Source of the DNA: Oscillospiraceae bacterium
GTDB taxonomy: Bacteria > Bacillota > Clostridia > Oscillospirales > Ruminococcaceae
DNA: 64,000 nucleotides
Direction of reading: 5' to 3'
Assembly: GCA_020054675.1 (NCBI GenBank)
Contig: JAIHAL010000008.1
Span: 62,001-126,000 of the forward strand
The notes below the pieces were generated by a model. The model made no database searches. It had not been told where the DNA came from and was given only the letters and a program-made list of their open reading frames with translations. Positions 14,411 to 24,500 of the stretch are shown here, one piece after another. Position 1 is the stretch's first letter. Each line of letters begins with the position of its first letter. Position numbers and translations under genes: made by a program.

Positions 14411-16172
14411 TAAATCCCGCCCTCTTTTCTTTTATTTTTGGAAATACATCCACAAGATTGCGCTTTTCTTTAAGCGCGCCCGCCGATGCGCTTTTAAGAT
14501 AGTACCCGTTCGCCGCGGCTATCTTGGATGCAGTTTCCCTGAATTTTGAAAAACTTTTTACAATCTGCGGCGGACATAAAAGCGAAACTGAAAGCTCTTT
14601 TTTCTTTTCAAGGATTTCCAGTTCAAAATCCCCTATGCTTTCGATGGAGAAACTTAAAAACAATCTGTTTTCACGCTCGCCATCATCATCGCTGCCGGAA
14701 TAGTTGTCAACCCAAAGCTCTCCGAATGATTTGGTATCGTCAATCTGCATTGGCATGAGGTAGTGCAGCAGGGGCGTAAATACTCCCGGCGCCGTCAAAA
14801 GGCTTTGCAGCATTTCATTCTGGCTCATAGCGCCAAGAGAACGCAAGGATGGGTCCGCAATGTTTTTAGCCAAAAAATCCGCAAAGTTTTCCATTGAGCT
14901 TGGAGCGGAATACTTAAGCCCCTCGGAAGCCGCAAGACGGCTGAGTATCTCGTTCAGCCTGCCGGCAAGCGCGGTTTTTACCTCAGCGCTGTCAATGCTG
15001 TCGACAATTTGCGAAAGCCTTTGCAGGAGTGCGTTTAAATCCTTTGTTGATGCAAAATCATCTATAAGGCTGTCAAGCTTGCCCTCCGACCTTGCCGGAA
15101 TGACGTTCATGAGTATTTCTTTCAGGGACTTTGCCTCCAAAATCTTTGCCCTGAACTGCTCTACATCAAGCCCCTGTGCAGCAGCCTTTGCATCAAGGCT
15201 CAAATCATCCACAAAGCCTCTCATTTGGGCATCCGCGGCAAGCTTTTGCGCTTGCGGGCTGTCCTCGCCGAAAATTTCAAGCTTTGTTTCCAAAGGCAAC
15301 TGAGCGCTTTCGGCATATTCCAAAAATGCCTTTGAAAGTGCTGCTTTCAAATCCTTGTTGCCCAAAAGCTCCAAAAGGCTGTTGAAGCTGTCTTTTACCC
15401 CCGCATAATTGTCGCTGAACCGTGAAAGGTTGTGCGTTATAAGCGGCAGGATGGATTTTACCTTTTCTGTGACCAAAAGGCTCGAGTTTACCTGAGCAAG
15501 CATCTGCAAAGCCCTTGATTTAAGCTCCGCAAAATTTTCCGCGGCGCCGGGAGCGCCAAATTCGCCCGAAAGCTTTAAAAGCTCCGCCGAAAGGCTCTTG
15601 CTCGGAGAAAGCCGTTCCGAAAGGAATTTGAAATTTTCCGAAAGCGAACGAAGTATGTCCGCCCCCGATGATGCGGATGATATTGATTTTAAAACCGCAA
15701 TGACCGCATTTTTGATTTCGGGATTGGTTGTGCGCTGTGATATTGCCCTTAAAATGTCGAAAAATTCCCCGTTGAATATGGTTGCCGACTTCTGTTGCGC
15801 GCCAAGGTCGGAAATAGCCGTTTCCGGCGAAAGCATTATATCCCCCGCAAGCTCGTAAAGCTTGTTTAAAAGCTCGACATTGCCGCTTTCTTGAAGTTCC
15901 CTTAAAACATCCGCTCCAAGCAAAGCTTTAAGGGATGACGAAACCAGCGACGGGTCCTTTGAAACAAGCACCGACAGCCTGCTTATGGCGCCGGACGCAC
16001 TCTCCTCGGTTGCATCCTGCTGGGAAAACTGCTCCGAACGGTCTGACGGCTTTAAAACCTTTGACAAATCCACAAGGTCGAACACCTCATCGTTTTGGAC
16101 CACCGGCCTTGTGGAAATGTTGGTATAGTTTTTCGGCGTGACGGGAGCGGCAACCTGCAATAAATCTGCCAT
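14397..16172 (-). CDS. FliK-like large protein (YlqG type)
   Basis: 591 residues from ATG 16172 (an in-frame upstream extension to 16274 lacks a ribosome-binding site). The long middle is helical, Ala/Ser/Leu-rich and weakly conserved. The C-terminus (FLSFSIESIGDFELEILEKKKELSVSLLCPPQIVKSFSKFRE) fits the C-terminal domain of flagellar hook-length control proteins. It is paired with the FlhB-C-terminal-like gene and lies back to back with the chemotaxis operon. By analogy with Bacillus ylqG its function is unknown; a role in hook or export control is inference only. Confidence 0.65.
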   Translation of the reverse strand: MADLLQVAAPVTPKNYTNISTRPVVQNDEVFDLVDLSKVLKPSDRSEQFSQQDATEESASGAISRLSVLVSKDPSLVSSSLKALLGADVLRELQESGNVELLNKLYELAGDIMLSPETAISDLGAQQKSATIFNGEFFDILRAISQRTTNPEIKNAVIAVLKSISSASSGADILRSLSENFKFLSERLSPSKSLSAELLKLSGEFGAPGAAENFAELKSRALQMLAQVNSSLLVTEKVKSILPLITHNLSRFSDNYAGVKDSFNSLLELLGNKDLKAALSKAFLEYAESAQLPLETKLEIFGEDSPQAQKLAADAQMRGFVDDLSLDAKAAAQGLDVEQFRAKILEAKSLKEILMNVIPARSEGKLDSLIDDFASTKDLNALLQRLSQIVDSIDSAEVKTALAGRLNEILSRLAASEGLKYSAPSSMENFADFLAKNIADPSLRSLGAMSQNEMLQSLLTAPGVFTPLLHYLMPMQIDDTKSFGELWVDNYSGSDDDGERENRLFLSFSIESIGDFELEILEKKKELSVSLLCPPQIVKSFSKFRETASKIAAANGYYLKSASAGALKEKRNLVDVFPKIKEKRAGFNVTV

Positions 16173-16303
16173 AAACTTAACCCCAATCTGTATATTATGT
16201 AAAAATAAATAAAATGTAACCCATAATATTGTATATTTCGATAAATTTTTATAAAACTCTAAAAAAAACTGCAACTTTATTTATATAATATCTCATTTTT
16301 GTC

Positions 16304-16332
16304 TTGTAGTAAAGAGAATTTTCAGTTATAAT
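16304..16332 (+). promoter_or_regulatory. Sigma-A promoter for the che operon
   Basis: TTGTAG (16304-16309), 17-bp spacer, TATAAT (16327-16332), about 75 bp before the cheA ATG. The gap 16,173-16,407 otherwise shows only AT-rich sequence and a weak leftward sigma-28-like match. Confidence 0.65.
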
Positions 16333-16407
16333 ATAATTAAATATATAAAAAGCAAGGGTCCTTTAAAAACACAGGCATGAAATTATCGATGAAGTAGGTG
16401 TTATTTG

Positions 16408-18522
16408 ATGAGTAAGTTTGAAGCAGGTATGGAAGCAATGGTCGATATGTACATATATGAGACCACTACTCTCCTCGAACAGCTGGATCAAATTCTTATG
16501 AAGACAGAGAGTGCAAGCAGCTTTGGTGAAGAAGACATTAACGAGATTTTCCGTATAATGCATACCATCAAAGGTTCCTCGGCTATGATGGGTCTTGAAA
16601 ATATGTCTACCCTTGCGCACGCAATAGAAGACATGTTTTTCATTATCCGCGAGGAAAAACCTGTCATCACCAACACAAGGGATTTGTACGAACTTGTTTT
16701 CAATGCCTCCGACCTCTTGAAGGCCGAGATTGAGCTTTTGCAGGAGGATTCCTATTCCCCGACGGATTTTTCGGGCGCAAAGCAAAAAATTTTTGATTTC
16801 GTCGACATTTTAAAGGGAAAAGCGCCATCAGGCGGGACTGACCAGAGCGCAGCACAGCCACCTGCTGCAGCTCCCCAAGCCGCCGCTCCGGCAGAACAAA
16901 AAAGTTCGGAATTTACGGCAGTCAGAGTGTTTTTTGAAGACGACTGCAAAATGGAAAATTTAAGGGCCTTGCTTATAATAAATAAAATCCGCGACGATTG
17001 CGAAAAACTTGAATATGAGCCTGCGGATATTGAAACAAATCCGGAAAGCGCAAAGAAAATCATTGAAAACGGTTTTATAATCCGCTTTAAGCCAAACGGA
17101 CCGGTAGAAAATATCACACGCGAAATTGAAGAAGCGCTTAATGTAAAGTCTTATGAATTTATTTCAGCGCCTGCCCAAAGCGCTCCCGCAAAAGAGGAAA
17201 AGGCGCCGGCCGCATCCGCGCCTGCACAGCCGCAGCAGGCATCTCCCGCCGCAGAGAAAAAAACAGAGCCTGCCCCGCAAAAGGAAGAAGGAGCCAGCGT
17301 TGAACAAATCAACAACCTTCTTGCGCAGAGCAAAGGCAGCGGAGCAAAACAAAGTCTTATCAGCGTAAACCTCAACAAGCTTGACCAGCTCCTTGATATG
17401 GTTGGAGAAATCGTAATAACCGAAGCAATGGTTACTGCCAATCCGGATTTAAAGGGGCTCCAGCTTGACAACTTCCAAAAGGCGGCAAGACAGCTCCGCA
17501 AACTCACCGACGAATTGCAGGATATAGTAATGTCAATCCGAATGGTTCCCCTTTCGGGAGCATTCAATAAAATGACAAGAATTGTCCGCGATATGAAGGT
17601 AAAGCTGAACAAGGACGTCGACCTTGTTTTCGAGGGCGAGGAAACCGAGGTTGACAAGAGCGTCATAGACAACCTTAACGACCCGCTCATGCACATGGTA
17701 AGGAATGCCATGGACCATGGAATTGAGGATACCGCCGAGGAAAGAATTGCAAAGGGCAAGCCTGCAAAGGGCACAATCACCCTTTCGGCATACAATGCTT
17801 CCGGCGAGGTAATTATAGTGGTATCCGACGACGGAAAGGGAATCGACCCCGCAAAGGTTCTTGCCAAGGCAAAGAAAAACGGGTTGCTCACCAAGCCGGA
17901 AAAGGATTATACCGAAAAGGAAATTTACAACCTTATCATGCTGCCCGGATTTTCAACAAACGAAGTCGTTACGGAATATTCCGGCAGAGGCGTCGGAATG
18001 GACGTTGTGCGCAAGAACATAGAAAAGATAGGCGGCTCCGTTTCAGTGGACAGCAAATTTGGACAGGGCACGAATTTCATTATAAAGATTCCGCTCTCGC
18101 TTGCAATTGTCGACGGAATGGAGGTTACGGTCGGAAAATCCATATTTACCATACCGATAAACTCCATCAAGGAAAGCTTCAAGCTTAAACCGAAGCAGCT
18201 TATCAAGGATACCAGCGGCAAGGAAATGATAATGATAAGGGGCGAATGCTATCCGCTCATAAGGCTTTATGACATTTACGGGCTTGAACCGTCATATACC
18301 GACCTTTTCAGCGGAATAATCATTCTTGTCGAAGCCGAAGGAAAGAGCGCCTGCCTGTTTGCAGATGAGCTTATAGGCGAACAGCAGGTTGTTGTAAAGC
18401 CATTTTCGCCTTTGCTCAACAACTTTAAGGTAAAGCAAAACGGCATGGCCGGCTGCACCATTCTCGGCGACGGAAGCATTACCATCATCCTTGATGTTAA
18501 CAATATAATTTCCAACTTCTGA
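16408..18522 (+). CDS. cheA: Chemotaxis histidine kinase CheA
   Basis: 704 residues. Domains in order: P1 phosphotransfer domain with phospho-accepting His52 in FRIMHTIKGSSAMMG; an Ala/Pro-rich linker (about 140-175); P2 CheY/CheB-binding region; a second Ala/Pro/Gln linker; P3 dimerisation; P4 ATPase with MHMVRNAMDHGIED (N-box), VSDDGKGIDP (G1) and GRGVGMDVV (G2); P5 CheW-like domain at the end. It phosphorylates CheY and CheB in response to chemoreceptors. Start ATG 16408 follows AGTAGGTG; a TTG three bases earlier is less well spaced. First gene of the cheA-cheW-cheR-cheB-cheW operon. Confidence 0.97.
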   Translation: MSKFEAGMEAMVDMYIYETTTLLEQLDQILMKTESASSFGEEDINEIFRIMHTIKGSSAMMGLENMSTLAHAIEDMFFIIREEKPVITNTRDLYELVFNASDLLKAEIELLQEDSYSPTDFSGAKQKIFDFVDILKGKAPSGGTDQSAAQPPAAAPQAAAPAEQKSSEFTAVRVFFEDDCKMENLRALLIINKIRDDCEKLEYEPADIETNPESAKKIIENGFIIRFKPNGPVENITREIEEALNVKSYEFISAPAQSAPAKEEKAPAASAPAQPQQASPAAEKKTEPAPQKEEGASVEQINNLLAQSKGSGAKQSLISVNLNKLDQLLDMVGEIVITEAMVTANPDLKGLQLDNFQKAARQLRKLTDELQDIVMSIRMVPLSGAFNKMTRIVRDMKVKLNKDVDLVFEGEETEVDKSVIDNLNDPLMHMVRNAMDHGIEDTAEERIAKGKPAKGTITLSAYNASGEVIIVVSDDGKGIDPAKVLAKAKKNGLLTKPEKDYTEKEIYNLIMLPGFSTNEVVTEYSGRGVGMDVVRKNIEKIGGSVSVDSKFGQGTNFIIKIPLSLAIVDGMEVTVGKSIFTIPINSIKESFKLKPKQLIKDTSGKEMIMIRGECYPLIRLYDIYGLEPSYTDLFSGIIILVEAEGKSACLFADELIGEQQVVVKPFSPLLNNFKVKQNGMAGCTILGDGSITIILDVNNIISNF

Positions 18523-18547
18523 TATTTGTTGAAAGGAATGAGGCAAA

Positions 18548-19015
18548 ATGACCGATACAGAGCTCTATACCGAAGTAAGCAGCGATTTTATGACAACCGG
18601 CGGAAAGGTTCTGCTTTTTGACATCGAAGACAATGTTTACGGAGTTGAAATCCAGTACATAACTGAAATAATAGGCATACAGCCAATAACAATCGTTCCC
18701 AAGGTTCCGGATTACATAAAGGGAGTAATAAATTTAAGAGGCAAGGTCATTCCCGTCATGAGCGTAAGAAAACGCTTCGGCAAAGAGGAGATTCCTTACG
18801 ACGAAAGGACCTGCATAATAGTTATCGAATACGACAATATCGCAGTCGGACTTATCGTCGACAAGGTAAACGAAGTCCTTGAAGTCGACCCGGAACAGAT
18901 TTCCGCAACTCCCGACTACAAGAGCGTAAATTCAAACAGGTACATAAGCGCAATAATTGAAACCCAAACAGGCATAAAACTCCTGCTCAATTGCCAAAAA
19001 ATCGTCGCGGAGTAG
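18548..19015 (+). CDS. cheW: Chemotaxis adaptor CheW (first copy)
   Basis: 155-residue coupling protein linking chemoreceptors to CheA. It shows the CheW pattern: KVLLFDIEDNVYGVEIQYITEIIG, then VPKVPDYIKGVINLRGKVIPVMSVRKRFG and VGLIVDKVNEVLEV. Downstream of cheA by 25 bp, with a GAAAGGAATGAGG ribosome-binding site. The stop is 6 bp before the cheR ATG. A second cheW ends this operon. Confidence 0.95.
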   Translation: MTDTELYTEVSSDFMTTGGKVLLFDIEDNVYGVEIQYITEIIGIQPITIVPKVPDYIKGVINLRGKVIPVMSVRKRFGKEEIPYDERTCIIVIEYDNIAVGLIVDKVNEVLEVDPEQISATPDYKSVNSNRYISAIIETQTGIKLLLNCQKIVAE

Positions 19016-19020
19016 CATCT

Positions 19021-19830
19021 ATGCTTAAGCTGACCGACGAAGAATTCAAGAGAATAGTGGCCTACTTCAAATCAAATTACGGAATAAACCTTGAAAAAAA
19101 ACGCATATTGATTGAAGGAAGGCTCACGAACATCCTCACCGACATGGGATACAGCGAGTATAAGCCGTTTCTTGACACGGCGTTCCAAAATCCAAACGGT
19201 AAGGAAATGACACTGCTTGTAAATAAGCTGACAACAAACCATACGTTTTTTTTAAGGGAGCCGGAACATTTTGATTTTCTCAAAAGCACTGTTTTGCCCT
19301 ATATAGAAAAAACTGTGAAGGACCATGACGTAAGAATATGGTGCGCGGCGTCCTCAACCGGACAGGAGCCTTATACGCTGGCAATGATAATCGATGAATA
19401 CTTCGGCGAAAAAAAATCCCTTTGGGATTGCAAGATACTTGCCACCGACATATCAACCGATGCCCTTGCCAAGGCAAAGCAAGGCATATACACCGCCGAA
19501 ATGGTAAAGGATGTGCCTGAAAGCTGGATAAAAAAATATTTTATAAAGCTTGACGCGGACCGTTTTCAGGTTTGCGATAAAATCAGGAACGAAGTGATTT
19601 ACAGGCAGTTCAATTTAATGCACCCGATAACCTATAAAAAGCCTTTTGACCTTATAAGCTGCCGAAATGTAATGATTTATTTTGACGCAAAAACAAAGGC
19701 AGATTTAATAGAAAGGCTTTATGACGCCTTAAAGCCGGGAGGATATTTCTTTATCGGCCACGCCGAAAACGTGCACAAGGAAACACGCTTCCAATTTGTA
19801 AAGCCGGCTATTTACAGACGACCTTTGTAA
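19021..19830 (+). CDS. cheR: Chemotaxis methyltransferase CheR
   Basis: 269 residues; S-adenosylmethionine-dependent methylation of receptor glutamates. N-terminal helical domain (LTDEEFKRIVAYFKSNYGINLEKKR) and catalytic domain with the SAM-binding AASSTGQEPYTLAMII, then ILATDISTDALAKAKQGIY, FDLISCRNVMIYFD and GYFFIGHAE. The usual AACSSGEEPYS motif is slightly altered (Cys to Ser). I start it at ATG 19021 because a frame extension back to 18991 overlaps cheW; GGAG at 19008 is the ribosome-binding site. Confidence 0.95.
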   Translation: MLKLTDEEFKRIVAYFKSNYGINLEKKRILIEGRLTNILTDMGYSEYKPFLDTAFQNPNGKEMTLLVNKLTTNHTFFLREPEHFDFLKSTVLPYIEKTVKDHDVRIWCAASSTGQEPYTLAMIIDEYFGEKKSLWDCKILATDISTDALAKAKQGIYTAEMVKDVPESWIKKYFIKLDADRFQVCDKIRNEVIYRQFNLMHPITYKKPFDLISCRNVMIYFDAKTKADLIERLYDALKPGGYFFIGHAENVHKETRFQFVKPAIYRRPL

Positions 19831-19861
19831 ATTGACGCAACAAAAAACTCACCACAAAAAA

Positions 19862-19884
19862 TGCGGCAAAAAATAATTGCCGCA
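19862..19884 (+). promoter_or_regulatory. Hairpin over the cheB translation start region
   Basis: TGCGGCAA (19862-19869) and TTGCCGCA (19877-19884) form a perfect 8-bp stem with a 7-nt loop, ending against the AAGGGG ribosome-binding site of cheB (19884-19889). No T-run follows, so it is not an ordinary terminator. It could tune cheB translation or stability within the operon. Confidence 0.5.
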
Positions 19885-19897
19885 AGGGGCTGGAATT

Positions 19898-20950
19898 ATG
19901 CTGGAAAAGAAAGTAAAAGTTTTAATAGTTGACGACTCAATTCTTTTTAGAGAAACAATTTCAAGATTTATTTCTGAAGATGCTAATATAGAGGTTGTCG
20001 GAACCGCCGGAGACCCATACGAAGCAAGAGATAAAATACTCCAGCTTCGCCCGGATGTGCTGACGCTTGATGTTGAAATGCCAAAAATGAACGGGATACA
20101 GTTCCTTAAAAAGCTAATCCCGCAATACCCGATTCCGGTTGTGGTTGTTTCATCACTTCCGCTTAACGCGTTTGAAGCGCTTGATGCGGGCGCTGTGGAT
20201 TTTGTCAAAAAGCCCCTTATAAAAAGTCCCGCGGATTTAAAGGATTTTTCAATGGAGCTTAGGACAAAAATCGTAATTGCCTCAACCGCAAAGATAATCC
20301 AATCAAAGCCGTCCGCAGCGGCATCGCAAAAGCCGCTGCCTTCAATCAAGGAAATTGCCGCCGGGAAAAAACTTGCTCAGGATATAGTGATTGCCCTTGG
20401 CGCATCAACAGGCGGAACGGATGCCTTGCAGGTTGTCATGCAGAACCTTCCCAAAGATAGCCCGCCTATTTTGGTGGTGCAGCATATGCCGGCAGGATTT
20501 ACCAAGATGTATGCGGAAAGAATGAACCGCGTCTGCCAAGTTGAAGTGAAAGAAGCCGAGGATGGCGACAGGCTCCGCCCTGGGCTTGCAATAATTGCCG
20601 CAGGAGAATATCATTTAAGGCTTGCAAAGGATTCACAAGGGTATTATGTCACTTCAAAGAAAGGCGAAAAGGTAAGCGGACACTGCCCGTCTGTGGATGT
20701 TCTGTTTTATTCGGTTGCTGAGGTTGCAAAATCAAAGGCAATCGGAGCAATTCTGACCGGAATGGGCGGCGACGGGGCAAAGGGACTGCTTGAAATGAGA
20801 AAGGCCGGAGCATACACAATAGGCCAGAATAAGGAAACCTGCGTTGTTTACGGAATGCCAATGGTGGCATTCAACATAGGCGCCGTATGCGAACAGGCTC
20901 CGCTTGATAAAATATCGGATATAATTATCCAAAAGCTTAATTCATTATAA
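19898..20950 (+). CDS. cheB: Chemotaxis methylesterase/response regulator CheB
   Basis: 350 residues. N-terminal receiver domain with phospho-acceptor Asp58 in VLTLDVEMPKMNG, then the methylesterase domain carrying its Ser-His-Asp triad: Ser in ALGASTGGTDAL, His in VVQHMPAGFT and Asp in LTGMGGDGAKGL. Removes methyl groups from, and deamidates, chemoreceptors. Start ATG 19898 follows AAGGGG. No cheY, cheC or cheD is seen in the operon. Confidence 0.96.
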   Translation: MLEKKVKVLIVDDSILFRETISRFISEDANIEVVGTAGDPYEARDKILQLRPDVLTLDVEMPKMNGIQFLKKLIPQYPIPVVVVSSLPLNAFEALDAGAVDFVKKPLIKSPADLKDFSMELRTKIVIASTAKIIQSKPSAAASQKPLPSIKEIAAGKKLAQDIVIALGASTGGTDALQVVMQNLPKDSPPILVVQHMPAGFTKMYAERMNRVCQVEVKEAEDGDRLRPGLAIIAAGEYHLRLAKDSQGYYVTSKKGEKVSGHCPSVDVLFYSVAEVAKSKAIGAILTGMGGDGAKGLLEMRKAGAYTIGQNKETCVVYGMPMVAFNIGAVCEQAPLDKISDIIIQKLNSL

Positions 20951-20989
20951 TAAAAAGGCGCAAAGCGCCCGGAAAGGACTGAAAGCAAT

Positions 20990-21493
20990 ATGGCAGGCAT
21001 CCTCAACAGGTTTACCAGCGAGGAAGAAGAAGTAGACCTCCAATCAAACAAATACCTTACTTTTCTGATTGAGAAACAATATTACGCTTTCCCGATAAGG
21101 GATGTAATTGAAATCATCGAGGTTCAGGAAATCACTCCCGTTCCCGAATTTCCGGACTACGCAAAGGGAATAATCAATTTAAGGGGAAGAATTATTCCCA
21201 TAATTGATGTAAGGCTGCGCTTCCACAAAAAAGAAGAAGTTTATAATGAGCGCACCTGCATAATCGTTGTAAATATTTCAGGCTTGGACATAGGCTTTAT
21301 TGTGGATACGGTGGATGAAGTCCTTGACATTGAGGATGAAAACATTTCCGCCGCACCGAAGATTTCAACGGACCGCTCCACCAAGTACATAACAGGAGTA
21401 GGAAAAGTCGGAAACAGGATAGTCCTGCTGCTTGATGCAAACAAAATGCTCAGCGAGGATGAAATTTCAGAGCTTTCTTCACAGGTTCAATAA
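20990..21493 (+). CDS. cheW: Chemotaxis adaptor CheW (second copy)
   Basis: 167 residues with the same CheW signatures as the first copy: KYLTFLIEKQYYAFPIRDVIEIIEV, VPEFPDYAKGIINLRGRIIPIIDVRLRF and IGFIVDTVDEVLDI. A GGCGC-aaa-GCGCC hairpin and a GGAAAGGA ribosome-binding site lie in the 39-bp gap after cheB. Two different CheW proteins in one operon suggest different receptor arrays or a paralog with altered affinity. Confidence 0.94.
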   Translation: MAGILNRFTSEEEEVDLQSNKYLTFLIEKQYYAFPIRDVIEIIEVQEITPVPEFPDYAKGIINLRGRIIPIIDVRLRFHKKEEVYNERTCIIVVNISGLDIGFIVDTVDEVLDIEDENISAAPKISTDRSTKYITGVGKVGNRIVLLLDANKMLSEDEISELSSQVQ

Positions 21494-21494
21494 C

Positions 21495-21530
21495 AAAAAA
21501 GCGCACGGATTTTCCGATGCGCTTTTTTAT
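21495..21530. terminator. Terminator of the che operon
   Basis: AAAAAAGCGCACGGA and TCCGATGCGCTTTTTT form a long stem with A- and T-runs on both sides, so it can work in both directions. It overlaps the stop codon of the leftward HTH gene. Confidence 0.88.
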
Positions 21531-21739
21531 TCATCTTCAAATATAAAAAGGTCATTTGGTGTGCACTCAAAGATTTGGCACAAGGCTTCAATATTGCTGT
21601 ATTTTATGGATGAGGTTTGGTTTGTTATCATTTTTTGAAAATTCTGATAGCTCATTCCCATCTGTTTGTAAAGCCAATATTTTGTCTTGCCCTTTTTTTC
21701 AAGCAAATGCATGACATTAAGTTTTACCGTACCGACCAC
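21527..21739 (-). CDS. Small Cro/C1-type HTH regulator
   Basis: 70 residues. MHLLEKKGKTKYWLYKQMGMSYQNFQKMITNQTSSIKYSNIEALCQIFECTPNDLFIFEDE is a compact XRE-family helix-turn-helix with little outside it, of the YozG-like/HTH_26 type. It probably binds DNA as a dimer and represses; the target may be the 50-bp palindrome directly upstream. The start is GTG 21739; the AAAAGG upstream is unusually close to it, so a start at an internal codon is possible. It shares its terminator with the che operon. Confidence 0.85.
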   Translation of the reverse strand: MVGTVKLNVMHLLEKKGKTKYWLYKQMGMSYQNFQKMITNQTSSIKYSNIEALCQIFECTPNDLFIFEDE

Positions 21740-21759
21740 CCTTTTATATATTATTTCAA

Positions 21760-21809
21760 ATCTAATCTTTACATATAGACTAATCCATTGTATAATGTAA
21801 ACATTAGAT
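21760..21809. promoter_or_regulatory. 50-bp inverted repeat with face-to-face promoters
   Basis: The arms ATCTAATCTTTACAT (21760-21774) and ATGTAAACATTAGAT (21795-21809) match at 13 of 15 positions. Plus strand: TTTACA (21768-21773), 17 bp, TATAAT (21791-21796). Minus strand: TTTACA (21801-21796), 18 bp, TATATG (21777-21772). The leftward promoter serves the HTH gene at 21739. The rightward one points into the 3' end of the next, opposite-strand HTH gene. Each -35 box lies in an arm, so a dimer bound here would block both promoters. Confidence 0.6.
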
Positions 21810-21836
21810 AATGATTTGAGGAGATTTAACGGTAAA

Positions 21837-22088
21837 TTATTCTTTGTTTTCGGTAAAACATTTTAAAATCTCATCATAAGAAGCATTTAAAACTTCCTTT
21901 ATGGCACAAAGTTCGCTTACGCTTATGTGTTGAATTCCCGCTTCAATTTTGGCAAGTGAGCTTCTTGTAGTGTTGCAGCCCAAAAGCTGCATTTTTGCTG
22001 CAAGAATATCCTGCGTCATTTTTTTCTTTTTGCGCAAATCCCTTATATTTCGACCTATATTTATATCTTGCTTTATTTTTTGCTCCAT
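21837..22088 (-). CDS. XRE-family HTH regulator
   Basis: 83 residues. IGRNIRDLRKKKKMTQDILAAKMQLLGCNTTRSSLAKIEAGIQHISVSELCAIKEVLNASYDEIL is a classic HTH_3 domain with no attached sensor domain. It differs in sequence from the neighbouring 70-residue HTH protein, so the pair is not a simple duplication. It lies in the same direction as that gene, separated by the palindromic promoter region. Targets unknown. Confidence 0.88.
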   Translation of the reverse strand: MEQKIKQDINIGRNIRDLRKKKKMTQDILAAKMQLLGCNTTRSSLAKIEAGIQHISVSELCAIKEVLNASYDEILKCFTENKE

Positions 22089-22129
22089 TTTTACACCTGT
22101 TCTTTATTGTTTTTTATGCAACTCATATG

Positions 22130-22158
22130 TTGATTATAAATTTATTTTATGCTATAAT
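22130..22158 (+). promoter_or_regulatory. Sigma-A promoter with overlapping operator for the 61-residue gene
   Basis: TTGATT (22130-22135), 17-bp spacer, TATAAT (22153-22158). Just after it is the inverted repeat TTGCTCT/AGAGCAA (22157-22176), placed at the start of transcription where a repressor such as the divergent HTH protein could act. Confidence 0.65.
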
Positions 22159-22196
22159 TGCTCTTATGTGAGAGCAATGGCAAGGAGGTTGAATTT

Positions 22197-22382
22197 ATGG
22201 ATATGAGTCAGGAGCAGGCTTTTGGTGATTTTCTTGAAAGCAAACGGGCCGACGAACTTTTTGGAAGCTTTCAGGACCTCATTCGGACGGCTTTTATTGA
22301 GGGCTATAAAACCGGGCAGAAAAATCCGCAAATCCAAATCGTATACATATCTGGCAAAAACGAAAAAACGGCGGGAGAATAA
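22197..22382 (+). CDS. Small unknown protein next to HTH regulators
   Basis: 61 residues from ATG 22197, preceded by an ideal AAGGAGGTTGA ribosome-binding site. The sequence (MDMSQEQAFGDFLESKRADELFGSF...RTAFIEGYKTGQKNPQIQIVYISGKNEK) is soluble and acidic, and is unlike any family I recognise. It has its own consensus promoter and terminator, and is divergent from the XRE gene, the layout of a regulator and its target. Phage-type or chromosomal accessory origin are both possible. Confidence 0.7.
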   Translation: MDMSQEQAFGDFLESKRADELFGSFQDLIRTAFIEGYKTGQKNPQIQIVYISGKNEKTAGE

Positions 22383-22400
22383 CCTTCCGCCGTTTTTTCG
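22366..22400 (+). terminator. Terminator after the 61-residue gene
   Basis: ACGGCGG and CCGCCGT with extended pairing (22367-22393), followed by TTTTTT. It starts within the last codons of the gene. Confidence 0.85.
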
Positions 22401-22437
22401 TATATATAAATTCCGTGCACGGAAATGCTTTAAGGGA

Positions 22438-24081
<1,644 letters not shown>

Positions 24082-24120
24082 TTAAATTTTTTTGTTATTT
24101 TCATTTTAAGGCGGATTTTT

Positions 24121-24441
<321 letters not shown>

Positions 24442-24468
24442 TTAGCACTCTTGATTACCGAGTGCTAA
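24442..24468 (-). promoter_or_regulatory. CIRCE operator of groESL
   Basis: TTAGCACTC-N9-GAGTGCTAA, a perfect match to CIRCE, the binding site of the heat-shock repressor HrcA. It lies between the promoter and the groES start. hrcA itself is not in the window. Confidence 0.97.
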
Positions 24469-24472
24469 TACT

Positions 24473-24500
24473 ATTTTACCAAGTCTGATAAAAAAATCAA
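24473..24500 (-). promoter_or_regulatory. Sigma-A promoter of groESL
   Basis: Minus strand TTGATT (24500-24495), 16-bp spacer, TAAAAT (24478-24473), immediately upstream of CIRCE. The remaining gap up to 24,839 is AT-rich, with a TATAAT (24766-24771) that may serve the response regulator but lacks a clear -35. Confidence 0.7.

Noticed and set aside
17151-17894. Minus-strand open frame of 247 codons inside cheA
   Set aside because: It mirrors the codon pattern of cheA (Ser/Ile-rich shadow), with no start signal or independent promoter.
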